Made by a program: the position numbers and the translations under genes. Positions 16,715-24,839 of a stretch of 64,000 bases of DNA are shown here, in pieces; position 1 is the stretch's first letter; each line of letters begins with the position of its first letter. Source of the DNA: Solirubrobacter sp963848475 (GTDB lineage: Bacteria > Actinomycetota > Thermoleophilia > Solirubrobacterales > Solirubrobacteraceae); contig CAWKDW010000021.1 in assembly GCA_963848475.1 (NCBI GenBank), positions 1 to 64,000 of the forward strand, written 5' to 3'. The notes below the pieces were generated by a model that saw only the letters and a list, made by a program, of their open reading frames with translations, was not told the DNA's origin and ran no database searches.

Positions 16715-17725
16715 ATGCGCCGCCTTCCGATTCTCCTCGCCGCCGCCGCGATCCTGGCGACCACGGCTTCGACCGCCGACGCGGCCACGCGTGCGAACTG
16801 GAACCTCGACCAGCAGGAGGACGTCGCCGCGCGGGCGTGCTGACCCGCCTGGACGACGGCCGCTTCCACGGCGAGCGGCCGCTCACCGGCGCGCAACTGA
16901 CTGCTGCGCTCGGGGCGCTGGCCAGCGAGAGCGGGCAGCCCGCGGTCGCCGGCAGCTCCGCGGCGACGGTGTCGCTCACGGCCTTCGACGCGCGCCTGGT
17001 CGATCAGCTCGGCCTCGCCGACGTCGCCGCCCACGTGCAGGGCGTCGCCCGCGGCGCCGGGCTGAACCCGCCGCGCAGCTTCGGCACCGAGGTCGTCGCC
17101 CGCTTCCTCGGCCTGCGCACGAACCACCCGGCGCAGGACGACGCGCTCGAGCTCTACCCCTGGGAGCCGATCACCCGCGCCGAGGCCGCCCATTCGCTGG
17201 CGACGATCCTCGACAGCGGCGGCTGGGCCGCCGGGAACGCGCGCGCCCAGCTCTCCGCCTTCAGCCTCCCGGCCTACGGAGCGCGCACGAAGCGCGCACT
17301 GCGCGTCGCGGTCTCGAAGATCGGCATGCCGTACATCTGGGGCGGCGAGACCGACCGCGCGTCGAACAGCACCTTCGGCTCCCAGGCGCACGGCGGCTAC
17401 GACTGCTCGGGCTTCGTCTGGCGCATCTTCAAGCTCTCCGGCCAGCCCGCTGGCGCTCGCATCGGCGGCCGCACCGCGGCCCAGATGGCGGGCGAGATCC
17501 GCAAGGCGCGAGCGCATCCACCTCGAAGACGTCCGGCCCGGCGACCTGATCTTCTTCGGCAGCGCGTCGTTTCGTTCCAAGGCCACCGAGGCGGGCGTCG
17601 ACCACGTCGGCATCGCGCTCTCGGAGCACTGGATGATCCACTCCTCGGCGCAGGGCGTCTACGTGTCCTCGCTCGACGACGAGTGGCGACGCGACCGCTT
17701 CACCTGGGCCCGCCGTGTGCTCTGA
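16715..17725 (+). CDS. secreted NlpC/P60 peptidoglycan endopeptidase (two apparent frameshifts)
   Basis: About 335 residues. A signal peptide (RRLPILLAAAAILATTASTADA) is followed by an S-layer-homology-like region (LYPWEPITRAEAAHSLATIL) and a C-terminal NlpC/P60 domain. The catalytic Cys is in GGYDCSGFVWRIF and the His in VDHVGIALSEHWMIHSS. It should cut peptide stems in the cell wall. One missing base near 16822 and one extra near 17510 break the frame. The ATG at 16715 is preceded by GGAGG, very close to the start. Confidence 0.85.
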
Positions 17726-17776
17726 ACCTGACCACTTGGCTTCGCGTAGACCCGCATATCAGCTAGGAATGGGGGT

Positions 17777-18143
17777 ATGAACATGCGCAGCAGGACGATC
17801 GTCGCCGGCCTGGCCGTCATCGTGGTCGGCAGCGGGGGCGTGGCGACGGCGGTTGCGCCCGCGGCTCCGGCCGCCACCTACAAGCTCTCGGCGGACAAGT
17901 CGAAGCTCAAGTTCAACAAGTCGACGATCAGGGCCAAGGCGGGCAAGGTCACGCTCCGGCATGTCGAACCCGTCGCCGCTGCCCCACGACATCGGCATCC
18001 AGGGCAAGGGCCACGGGAAGGTCGTCACCAAGGGCGGCACCTCGACCTATTCCGCGAACCTCAAGAAGGGCACCTACACCTTCTATTGCTCCGTCGGCTC
18101 GCACGCCAAGGCCGGCATGAAGGGCAAGCTGATCGTGGGCTGA
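17777..18143 (+). CDS. secreted cupredoxin (type 1 copper protein; apparent frameshift near 17960)
   Basis: About 120 residues. The signal peptide is TIVAGLAVIVVGSGGVATAVA. The mature part reads TYKLSADKSKLKFNKSTIRAKAGKV, then, after one extra base near 17960, MSNPSPLPHDIGIQGKG and GTYTFYCSVGSHAKAGMKG. His (PHDI), Cys (FYCSVG), His (GSH) and Met (AGM) form the usual type 1 copper ligand set. It probably carries electrons outside the membrane. Confidence 0.85.
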
Positions 18144-18398
18144 GCAAGCGCGCAATGGCGCGGTCGAGTTTGCGCGCGCCAGCGCGCGGCAAGTATTAGT
18201 GGCGTCCGCAACATGCCGCGGCGCTTCGCAGAGAGGGGCTTGCCGCGGGGGAGGTGAGGACGTTGGCTCAGAGCGTCCCTACGCGCAGTACGCCGAGATC
18301 ATTTGGTCGCCCGCGGGGAGCCGGAGGCGCAGTACGCACCAGTTCTACGGCTTCTTCGCCGGCTGGTACGTGATCGTCCAGCTCGGGGAGATCGTCTA
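18144..18398 (+). other. 255-nt stretch with one weak membrane-peptide frame
   Basis: One frame (18199-18399) ends with a protein-like segment, HQFYGFFAGWYVIVQLGEIV, and its TAG overlaps the GTG of the next small ORF. The upstream part of that frame is low-complexity and unconvincing. A GC-rich imperfect inverted repeat (CCGCGG ... CCGCGG) lies near 18219-18250. Confidence 0.3.
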
Positions 18399-18497
18399 GT
18401 GCTGGCGAGACGCCTGTTCGCGCGGTTCGTCGTCTTTGCCGTCGCCTTCACGGTCCTGTACGTTGCGGCGAGTCTTCTGGGGCTGCTGACCGTGTAG
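18399..18497 (+). CDS. possible 32-residue membrane peptide
   Basis: The GTG start overlaps the stop of the preceding weak frame (TAGTG). The product is almost entirely one hydrophobic helix (FVVFAVAFTVLYVAASLLGL) after a positively charged start (ARRLFAR). It could be a small membrane protein coupled to the upstream frame. No family known. Confidence 0.35.
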   Translation: MLARRLFARFVVFAVAFTVLYVAASLLGLLTV

Positions 18498-18584
18498 CAA
18501 GCCCTGGACGATCGGATGAGCCGACCGTCGGTCGATTCAAGGCAGTATGTCCGTACAAGGACGCAACCGCAGGGAGGCGGCGAG

Positions 18585-19607
18585 TTGTTCGGACGCGGCA
18601 AACGCAGGATCAAGTTCGCTTTGCTGGGCCCGGTGCTTGCACTGGGCCTTGCCGCGCCTGCACACGCCGCCGTCAACGTGACCGCCGCCCCGACGATCTC
18701 GGGCTCCGCGGTGGTCGGCTCCAAGCTGACCGCCAACGGCGGGACCTGGACCGGTCCCACCGGCACGACCGTCGGGCGGATCTGGCTACGGTGCACGACG
18801 AGCACCAGCACGTCGAGTTGCGCGCAGATCTCGGGCACGAACTCCACGACGTACACGCTTACGACGTCCGATCAGGCCAAGTGGATGCGCGTCGTGCTCT
18901 ACGCGTACTCGGGCACCGACTACGACTCGGAGACGTCGAACGCGAAGGGCACCGTTGCTGCGGCGCCGACGCCAACGCCGACGCCCACGGCGACGAAGAC
19001 GCCCACGCCGACGCCGACCGCGACGGCCACGAAGACGCCGACGCCCACGCCGACCGCGACGGCCACCAAGACGCCGACCCCCACGGCGACGCCCGTCGAG
19101 ACGGCGACCCCGAGCCCGACGCCGACCGTCGTGGCGACGGTCGAGCCGACGCCGGTCCCCGACGTCGCGACGGCTCCGGTCGCGGTCGCGCAGCCGCTTC
19201 CCGCCCTGTTGGTGTCCGACACCGCCGCGAAGTCGAGCGTCAAGGCGTCGGCCAGGCCGAAGATGATCCGGCCCTACCCGATGATCCGGATCAGCGGCAG
19301 CTTGACCAAGACGGGCGCGAACGTCGCGCTGCTCACGGTCCAGGCGCCCAAGGGCGTGCGCATCACACTCACCTGCGCGGGTCGCGGCTGCCCGCTGCGC
19401 GAGGTCGCGCAGGCCACCGCTCTGTGGCATATCCCGCAGTTCGAGCGCGAGCTGCGCGCCGGCACCAAGCTCACGATCAAGGTGACCAAGGCCGGCTACA
19501 TCTCCAAGGTGACGACGATCAGGATCCGCCGTGGCAAGGGCCCGGCGCGCAGCGATCGCTGCCAGCTGCCGGGCGCGACGCGCCTGACAGCCTGCCCGAA
19601 GCACTGA
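18585..19607 (+). CDS. secreted protein with Pro/Thr-rich linker, unknown function
   Basis: About 340 residues. The TTG at 18585 is chosen over the ATG at 18516 because AGGGAGG lies 7 nt upstream and it gives a clean signal peptide (IKFALLGPVLALGLAAPAHA). The N-terminal domain (APTISGSAVVGSKLTANGGTW ... YDSETSNAKGTV) resembles Ig-like surface domains. Next come a Thr/Pro/Ala/Lys linker and a C-terminal beta-rich domain with two cysteines (LTCAGRGCPLREV). It is likely a cell-surface or secreted protein. Confidence 0.7.
   Translation: MFGRGKRRIKFALLGPVLALGLAAPAHAAVNVTAAPTISGSAVVGSKLTANGGTWTGPTGTTVGRIWLRCTTSTSTSSCAQISGTNSTTYTLTTSDQAKWMRVVLYAYSGTDYDSETSNAKGTVAAAPTPTPTPTATKTPTPTPTATATKTPTPTPTATATKTPTPTATPVETATPSPTPTVVATVEPTPVPDVATAPVAVAQPLPALLVSDTAAKSSVKASARPKMIRPYPMIRISGSLTKTGANVALLTVQAPKGVRITLTCAGRGCPLREVAQATALWHIPQFERELRAGTKLTIKVTKAGYISKVTTIRIRRGKGPARSDRCQLPGATRLTACPKH
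18990..19097 (+). repeat. 36-nt tandem units coding a Thr/Pro linker
   Basis: Three units of 36 nt encoding ATKTPTPTPTAT, the third diverging at its end. The low-complexity region extends to about 19140 with ETATPSPTPTV. Confidence 0.75.
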
Positions 19608-19653
19608 GCGGTATCCGCGGCACACCGCCGCGGGTCCATCTCTCGCCTGAGCG

Positions 19654-20059
19654 CTACGCCGGCGGCTGGTCGATGCGCACCATGTTGCCCGAAGGGTCGC
19701 GCACGGCGAAGTCCTTCGTGCCCCAGAACTGCTCGGTCGGCTCCTGCACGATCTCGGCGCCCGACGTCGCGCACCTTCTCGAAGGTGGCGTCGAGGTCGT
19801 CGGTGCGGAAGTGGACGCCGTTCAGCGCGCCCTTGGCGACCAGCGCGGCGACCGCCTCGCCGTCGGCGGGGCTGCCGTTGAGGTAGTTCGTCAGGACGAT
19901 CGCGACGCCGGGCTGCGAGGCGGCGCCGACGGTGATCCAGCGGAAGCCCTCGTTGGCGACGTCGTTGCGCACGTCGAGGCCGAGCGTGTCGCGGTAGAAG
20001 CCGAGCGCGCGGTCGGGATCATGGACGATGACGAAGCACTGAGAAAGGGTGAGATCCAT
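19654..20059 (-). CDS. VOC/glyoxalase-fold protein (apparent frameshift near 19765)
   Basis: About 135 residues. It starts LSQCFVIVHDPDRALGFYRDTLG, the first half of a vicinal oxygen chelate domain. It continues GVHFRTDDLDATFEKVRD and, after one extra base near 19765, SGAEIVQEPTEQFWGTKDFAVRDPSGNMVRI. It is a small metal enzyme or binding protein of unknown substrate. It follows the AraC gene by 10 nt, and a -10 box TAGCCT overlaps the AraC stop. Confidence 0.8.
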
Positions 20060-20066
20060 GCCGACA

Positions 20067-20072
20067 AGGCTA
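20067..20072 (-). promoter_or_regulatory. -10 box of the VOC gene, leaderless spacing
   Basis: TAGCCT on the minus strand, 7 nt upstream of the ATG at 20059. It includes the TAG stop codon of the AraC gene. Confidence 0.45.
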
Positions 20073-20512
20073 GGGAGCGAGCACCGCGTGCGCTTCTCCG
20101 TTCCTGCTCGGATGCCGCATCGGGCGGGTGAGGTCCTTGGCGATGCAGCCCGGCACGTTGACGAGCTCGCCGTGGTCGCGCGCGCGGTAGGCGCTCGGCG
20201 TCTCGCCCACCAGCTGGGTGAACCGCGCGCTGAACGAGCCGAGCGACGTGCAGCCGACCTCCAGGCAGACCTCGGTGACCGACAGCTCGCCGCGCCGCAG
20301 CAGCGCCTTGGCCCGCTCGATGCGCCGCGTCATCAGGTAGCGCGTAGGGCGTCTCGCCGTACGTCGCGCGGAACTGCCGCGAGAAGTGCGCGGTCGACAT
20401 CAGCGCCGCGCGGGCCAGCTGCGGCGACATCGAGCGGGCGCCAGTACTCGCGGTCCATCAGATCGCGGGCGCGCCGCAGGTGGGCGAGGTTGGCGAGCTC
20501 CTCCGGCGTCAC
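20070..20512 (-). CDS. AraC-family transcription regulator, DNA-binding domain only (two apparent frameshifts)
   Basis: About 147 residues, essentially one AraC/XylS HTH pair. It reads ELANLAHLRRARDLMDREYW, then SPQLARAALMSTAHFSRQFRATYGETPYA, then MTRRIERAKALLRRGELSVTEVCLEVGC and FSARFTQLVGETPSAYR. Extra bases near 20435 and 20345 break the frame. GTG at 20512 has TACGCT 6 nt upstream. It probably regulates itself and the VOC gene. Confidence 0.82.
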
Positions 20513-20518
20513 GCCCCG

Positions 20519-20524
20519 AGCGTA
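20519..20524 (-). promoter_or_regulatory. -10 box of the AraC gene, leaderless spacing
   Basis: TACGCT on the minus strand, 6 nt from the GTG at 20512. The 18-nt palindrome at 20528-20545 covers the adjacent upstream region. Confidence 0.45.
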
Positions 20525-20527
20525 GCG

Positions 20528-20545
20528 GCGGGGTTCGAACCCCGC
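20528..20545. repeat. perfect 18-nt palindrome between tRNA-Cys and the AraC gene
   Basis: GCGGGGTTCGAACCCCGC is its own reverse complement. It begins 4 nt beyond the tRNA-Cys 3' end and lies just upstream of the AraC -10 box. It may be the tRNA terminator stem, an AraC-gene operator, or a leftover T-arm. Confidence 0.6.
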
Positions 20546-20548
20546 GTA

Positions 20549-20619
20549 AGGCGCCGACCAGAATCGAACTGGTGTACACGGCTTTGCAGGCCGCTGCGTA
20601 GCCACTCCGCCACGGCGCC
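20549..20619 (-). tRNA. tRNA-Cys (GCA)
   Basis: Complement folds with acceptor GGCGCCG/CGGCGCC, D arm GCGG.., anticodon arm GCGGCCTGCAAAGCCGT-type loop with GCA, T arm CCAG-TTCGATT-CTGG and discriminator U73, as cysteine tRNAs have. CCA is not encoded. On the same strand TAAGAT lies about 14 nt upstream as a likely -10 box. Confidence 0.94.
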
Positions 20620-20692
20620 GGGGTGAGCGAGTGATCTTAGCCACGCCGATCGGCGACTCGAGAAAGCGGTTGCTAGGCTACGCGTCGCTCCC

Positions 20693-20765
20693 GGGCGATT
20701 AGCTCAGCTGGGAGAGCGCCGCCTCGACAAGGCGGAGGTCACTGGTTCGAGCCCAGTATCGCCCA
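20693..20765 (+). tRNA. tRNA-Val (GAC)
   Basis: GGGCGAT acceptor pairs with ATCGCCC, A73 follows. D arm GCTC/GAGC, anticodon stem CCGCC/GGCGG with loop TCGACAA and anticodon GAC, variable AGGTC, T arm ACTGG-TTCGAGC-CCAGT. Position 33 is C instead of the near-universal U. Confidence 0.93.
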
Positions 20766-20767
20766 CT

Positions 20768-20793
20768 GAAAGCCCCGGATTTCCGGGGCTTTC
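20768..20793 (+). terminator. tRNA-Val terminator
   Basis: GAAAGCCCCGGA and TCCGGGGCTTTC form a perfect stem around a short T-rich loop, starting 2 nt after the tRNA. The 3' arm ends in TTTC. Confidence 0.85.
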
Positions 20794-20826
20794 GTCATCG
20801 AGGGCGAAGTTCGCTGGTCGGGGACG

Positions 20827-20832
20827 TAGGGT
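20827..20832 (+). promoter_or_regulatory. -10 box of the methyltransferase gene, leaderless spacing
   Basis: TAGGGT lies exactly 7 nt before the ATG at 20840, with no ribosome binding site. Confidence 0.45.
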
Positions 20833-20839
20833 CTCGGCC

Positions 20840-21709
20840 ATGCAGGAACTGGTCATCGACGGTCCTGGCGCCGCCATCGCCCTCGCGGACGATCTTCTGA
20901 TCCAGGGGGACTGCGGCGTCGTGCTGCCGCGACTGCCCGAGGCGACCTTCGACGTGATCTACATCGACCCGCCGTTCAACACGGGGTCCTCGCAGACACT
21001 CGCGCGGATGCGGACGCAGCACAGCCCGACCGGCGGGAGCAACGGCTTCGGCGGGCGCCGGTACTCGCGCGACGTCGTGTCCTCGCTCAGCTACGGCGAC
21101 ACCTTCGACGACTTCGTGGCGTTCATCGCCCCGAAGCTCGAGCGGGCCAGGGAGCTGCTCGCCCAGCACGGGACGCTGTACTTCCACATCGACTACCGCG
21201 AGGCGCACTACTGCAAGGTGCTGCTCGACCGGATCTTCGGCCGGGAGTGCTTTCTGAACGAGATCATCTGGGCTTACGACTACGGGGCGCGCACGAAGAA
21301 GCGCTGGCCGGCGAAGCACGACACGATCCTGGTCTACGTCAAGGACCCCGGGCGGTACTGGTTCGACAGCGACGAGGTCGACCGGGAGCCGTACATGGCG
21401 CCGGGGCTGCAGACGCCCGAGCGCGCCGCCCGGGGCAAGCTCCCGACCGACGTGTGGTGGCACACGATCGTGCCGACGAACGGGCGGGAGCGAACGGGCT
21501 ACCCGACGCAGAAGCCCGAGGGCATCGTGCGGCGGATGGTGGCGGCATCGTCGAAGCCGGACGGCTGGTGCCTGGACTTCTTCGCCGGGTCGGGAACGCT
21601 CGGGGCGGCGGCGAACGGTCTCGGCCGCCGCTTCGTCCTCGTCGATGAGAACCCGGAGGCGATCGACGTCATGCGTCAGCGATTGAAGAGGTGCCTGGCC
21701 CAGGCGTAG
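20840..21709 (+). CDS. beta-class DNA N4-cytosine/N6-adenine methyltransferase, orphan
   Basis: 289 residues. The catalytic motif IV DPPFNTG (in DVIYIDPPFNTG) precedes the SAM-binding motif I FFAGSGTLG, the order of beta-class enzymes. TDVWW and GYPTQKPEGIVRRMV are further family marks. No restriction endonuclease lies nearby, so it looks like an orphan or regulatory methyltransferase. It sits directly behind tRNA-Val and overlaps the convergent ABC permease gene by 34 nt. Recognition sequence unknown. Confidence 0.88.
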   Translation: MQELVIDGPGAAIALADDLLIQGDCGVVLPRLPEATFDVIYIDPPFNTGSSQTLARMRTQHSPTGGSNGFGGRRYSRDVVSSLSYGDTFDDFVAFIAPKLERARELLAQHGTLYFHIDYREAHYCKVLLDRIFGRECFLNEIIWAYDYGARTKKRWPAKHDTILVYVKDPGRYWFDSDEVDREPYMAPGLQTPERAARGKLPTDVWWHTIVPTNGRERTGYPTQKPEGIVRRMVAASSKPDGWCLDFFAGSGTLGAAANGLGRRFVLVDENPEAIDVMRQRLKRCLAQA

Positions 21710-22455
21710 CCGCCGAGGCCGATCGCGACGGACCACGCCACGGCCAGCACGCCGCTGGTCCCGATCGGCGTGCCGAACAGCAGGCCGCGGACGGTCTCCA
21801 TGATCGGGGTGAACGGCTGGTACTCGGCGAAGAACGCCATCGGAGCGGGCATCGACTCGGTGGGCACGAACCCACTGCCGAGGAAGGGCAGCAGGAACAG
21901 CGGCATCGGCAGGTTGCTCGCCGTCTCGACGCTCTTGCTGACCAGCCCGAGGGCGACCGCGAGCCAGATGATGGCGAAGCTCACCAGCGTCAGCAGACCG
22001 AGCAGCGCGGTCCAGTCCGCCACGCTCGCGGTGGGATCGAGTCCGAGCGCCAAGGCGATCGCGAGGACGAGGACCAGGGCGAGCAGCGTCTGGATCAGGC
22101 TGCCGACGACGTGGCCGGTCAGGACCGACACGCGGGCGATCGCCATCGTGCGAAAGCGGGCGATGATGCCCTCGGTCATGTCCATCGAGACGGAGATCGC
22201 GACGCCCTGGGCGGCACCGACCACGGCGAGCAGCAGGATGCCCGGCGTGACGTAGTTCAGGTACTCGCCGCGACCGCCGCCGGCGCCGGCGATCCCGGCC
22301 CCGAGCGTGTCGCCGAGCACGTACACGAACAGCAGCAGGAAGACGAGCGGGATCCCGACGGTCGCGGCGGCCGAGGCGGGATAGCGCAGCGTGCGACGGA
22401 GGTTGCGCCGCAGCATCGTCGCGGAGTCCTGCAGGGCGTAGGACGCCGTGCTCAT
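21676..22455 (-). CDS. ABC-2 type exporter permease
   Basis: 259 residues, six membrane helices, ending in the ABC-2 signature region LPFLGSGFVPTESMPAPMAFFAEYQPFTPIMETVRGL, cut here into PTESMP and YQPFTP. It is the membrane partner of the ATPase upstream; TGATG overlaps join the two genes. The family exports drugs, lipids or surface molecules in actinobacteria (DrrB-like). Confidence 0.88.
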   Translation of the reverse strand: MSTASYALQDSATMLRRNLRRTLRYPASAAATVGIPLVFLLLFVYVLGDTLGAGIAGAGGGRGEYLNYVTPGILLLAVVGAAQGVAISVSMDMTEGIIARFRTMAIARVSVLTGHVVGSLIQTLLALVLVLAIALALGLDPTASVADWTALLGLLTLVSFAIIWLAVALGLVSKSVETASNLPMPLFLLPFLGSGFVPTESMPAPMAFFAEYQPFTPIMETVRGLLFGTPIGTSGVLAVAWSVAIGLGGYAWARHLFNR

Positions 22456-23391
22456 CACACACGCTCCTTCGTATCGGTGCCCGTGAGGGCGAGGAAGACG
22501 TCGTCGAGGTCCGGGGTGTGCACCGACAGGCCCTCGACCGCGATCGAGTCGGCGTCGAGGCGATCGAGCACGTCGCGCAGCGACTGCAGGCTGCCGTCGC
22601 TGGGGATCCGCAGCGCGAGCGTCGTCCTCGTCGCGCGAGACCTCGCCGAACGCGTCGGCCGCGACGCCGATCTCCTGCTCGTCGCCGAACTCGAGGCGGA
22701 TGTGCCCGCCGCCGACCAGCCACTTGAGCTCCTGCGCGGTGCCCTCGGCGGCCAGCACGCCGTGATCGAGCACGCCGATCCGGTCGGCGAGCTGGTCGGC
22801 CTCCTCGAGGTACTGCGTGGTCAGCAGGACGGTGACGCCGCCGGCGACGAGCTCGCGGATGCTCTGCCACATCGTGCGCCGACTGCGCGGGTCCAGCCCC
22901 GTGGTCGGCTCGTCGAGGAAGATGATCCGCGGGTCGCCGATCAGGGTCATCGCGAGATCGAGCCGGCGCCGCATGCCGCCGGAGTACGTGGCGGCCGGCT
23001 TGCCCGCGGCCTCGAGGAGGTCGAAGCGCTCGAGCAGCTCCCCGGCACGCCGGCGGCCCTGAACGCGGCCGAGGTGGTGCAGATCGGCCATCAGGATCAG
23101 GTTCTCGCGGCCCGTCAGCAGGTTGTCGACGGCGGAGAACTGGCCGGTGACGCCGATCGTCGCGCGGACCGCGTCCGGATCGTCGCCGACGTCATGGCCG
23201 GCGACGAGCGCCGTCCCGGCGTCGGCGCCGATCAGCGTCGAGAGGATTCGCACGATCGTCGTCTTGCCGGCCCCGTTGGGACCCAGCAGCGCGTAGATCG
23301 TCCCCTCCTCGACCGTGAGATCGACGCCCTCGAGCACCACGTGCTCGCCGAAGGCTTTGCGCAGCCCGCTCGCGGCGATGGCCGACGGCAT
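22455..23391 (-). CDS. ABC exporter ATPase, DrrA-like (apparent frameshift near 22625)
   Basis: About 310 residues. Walker A GPNGAGKT, Q-loop VTGQFSAVDNLLTGRENL, signature YSGGMRRRLDLAM, Walker B IIFLDEPTTGLDPRSR and H-switch LTTQYLEEADQLADR. The C-terminal DrrA-type extension is read after one extra base near 22625 as LALRIPSDGS ... HTPDLDDVFLALTG. The start follows the upstream DUF4097-like gene stop by 1 nt, with GGAGG upstream. Confidence 0.9.
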
Positions 23392-23392
23392 G

Positions 23393-24238
23393 TCACGGCC
23401 TCCGGATCGTGATCGTGCCGACGGAGGTGCGGCCGCGCACCTCGACGGTCTCTGCGGACGGCTCAGGCGCATCGGAGTCCTCGAGCGAGCGGTGAACCTT
23501 GCCGGCGCGGGCGCTGACGTCCAGCCAGGCGGCCGTGCCCTCACGGACGCCGACCTCGAGGTCGCCGATCGCGGTCTCGAGCACGACCGAGCCGCGCACG
23601 ACCTCGCCGACCCGGACGTCGCCGTTGGCGGACTTCGCCACGACGTTGCTCTCGGCGAGATCGACGGCGATGCTGCCGTTGGACGCGTTGACGCGCAGGT
23701 CGCCGCCGGCGGCTCCGACCCAGGTGTCGCCGTTGGAGTTCTTGATCACGGCGCCGCGGTCCAGCGCGCGTGCGCGGATGTCGCCCGAGCCGGTCGTCAG
23801 CTCGGCGTCGCCGGTGGCGCGTTCGACGGTGATGTCCCCGAGCCCGGTCTTGAGGCTCAGGGTCCCGGCCTGCTCGACCCGGATGCCGCCGAGCCCGGAT
23901 TTGATCCGGCATTCGCCGAGCAGGCCTTCGCAGTGGCAGTCGACCGACGACAGCGAGCCGTGCACGTTCGAGCCGGCGGGCAGCTCGATCGTCACGTCGA
24001 CGGACGGGCCGCCGCCGCGCAGCGACCAGGACCGCAGTTTCGGGGTCTTCACGAGCAGCGCGCCGCCCGCGTATTCGACCCGGGTCAGCTCGGCGGCCCT
24101 GACGTCCTCGGCGTTGGAGGCGTCGCTGGGCCGCACGTCGACGACGGTGCTGTCACCGTCGCCGGCGACGATCCGCAGATCGCCGACGGAGAGCCCGATC
24201 GTGCTCGTGATCGGTTCGGGAGTGTCGAAGCTCGGCAT
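23393..24238 (-). CDS. DUF4097-type beta-helical protein
   Basis: About 281 residues built from short beta repeats (GDITVERATGDAELTTGSGD, GDLRVNASNGSIAVDLAES, GDVRVGEVVRGSVVLETAIGDL), the DUF4097 adhesin-like fold. No signal peptide. ATG 24238 is chosen over 24274 because GGAGG lies 8 nt upstream. It is the middle gene of an operon that runs from the ribbon-helix-helix regulator to the ABC exporter. Its role there is unknown. Confidence 0.82.
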   Translation of the reverse strand: MPSFDTPEPITSTIGLSVGDLRIVAGDGDSTVVDVRPSDASNAEDVRAAELTRVEYAGGALLVKTPKLRSWSLRGGGPSVDVTIELPAGSNVHGSLSSVDCHCEGLLGECRIKSGLGGIRVEQAGTLSLKTGLGDITVERATGDAELTTGSGDIRARALDRGAVIKNSNGDTWVGAAGGDLRVNASNGSIAVDLAESNVVAKSANGDVRVGEVVRGSVVLETAIGDLEVGVREGTAAWLDVSARAGKVHRSLEDSDAPEPSAETVEVRGRTSVGTITIRRP

Positions 24239-24300
24239 GGAAAGGTCCTCCTGCGGGGTCAGGTTCGAAGTCATTGGTGTGAGCGGCGGCTGCCGGGCGG

Positions 24301-24789
24301 TCAGCGCACCCAGCCCGTGAAGGACTGGCCGACGCGGCCGCCGCGCTGGCGGGGGCCGTGGTCGCCACCGGCGACGGCGGCGGCAGCGGCGCGGACGAGC
24401 CAGGTGTTCACCGAGACGCGATCGCGACCGGCGGCCTGCTCGATGTCGGCCTTGAGCTGCTCGGGCAGGCGGAGGTTGATGCGCGCCGTGGCGGCCTCGT
24501 CGGTCTCGGGCGGGGCCGGCGGTGCTTGCTCCGAGACGTCGTCGGCCGGTGCGGGCGTGACGACGAAGTCCGGCTCGCCGCTGCGCAGGCGCAGCTCGAC
24601 GGAGCCCGGAGCGAGCTCGCGCGTGATGTCGTCGGCGGCGGCCGACAGTGCATCGAGCAGCATCAGCCGGGTGGCTGAATCCAGCGGCGCGGTCAGGCGC
24701 TCAGCGAGCGCGCGGGCTTCGTCTCCGCCGGCATCGGCGGCGACGGCGAGCTCGCGGCGGAGGTTCTCGACGTACGGTGACAAGTCCAT
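24301..24789 (-). CDS. ribbon-helix-helix regulator of the ABC exporter operon
   Basis: 162 residues. The C-terminal half contains ARINLRLPEQLKADIEQAAG and DRVSVNTWLVRAAAAAV, an Arc/MetJ-type (HicB-like) ribbon-helix-helix. The N-terminal half (YVENLRRELAVAADAG) is helical and of unknown role. The gene opens an operon with the DUF4097-like and ABC genes. A set of nested palindromes starts 1 nt upstream of its ATG, the probable autoregulatory operator. Confidence 0.78.
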   Translation of the reverse strand: MDLSPYVENLRRELAVAADAGGDEARALAERLTAPLDSATRLMLLDALSAAADDITRELAPGSVELRLRSGEPDFVVTPAPADDVSEQAPPAPPETDEAATARINLRLPEQLKADIEQAAGRDRVSVNTWLVRAAAAAVAGGDHGPRQRGGRVGQSFTGWVR

Positions 24790-24839
24790 GACACCAATAT
24801 GGCACCATCATGGTGCCAATGCAAGGCCATGTTGGTGTC
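24790..24839. promoter_or_regulatory. nested palindromic operator of the ribbon-helix-helix operon
   Basis: Inner perfect palindrome GGCACCATCATGGTGCC (24801-24817). Outer arms GACACCAATATGG (24790-24802) and CCATGTTGGTGTC (24827-24839) are inverted with one mismatch. All four half-sites share CACCA/TGGTG. The block abuts the regulator ATG and reaches the stop codon of the TVP38-like gene, and is markedly less GC-rich than its surroundings. Confidence 0.7.

Noticed and set aside
14862..17549. 895-residue plus-strand ORF
   Set aside because: Composed of Arg/Gly/Pro-rich shadow sequence over ftsH, the antisense of the epimerase and part of the NlpC gene; no recognisable domain except short real pieces belonging to other frames.
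18960..19140. CRISPR-like array
   Set aside because: Units are contiguous, in frame and encode a Thr/Pro linker; there are no spacers.
18955..19266. Arg/Pro-rich ORF over the Thr/Pro repeat
   Set aside because: Out-of-frame reading of ACG/CCG repeats; no support.
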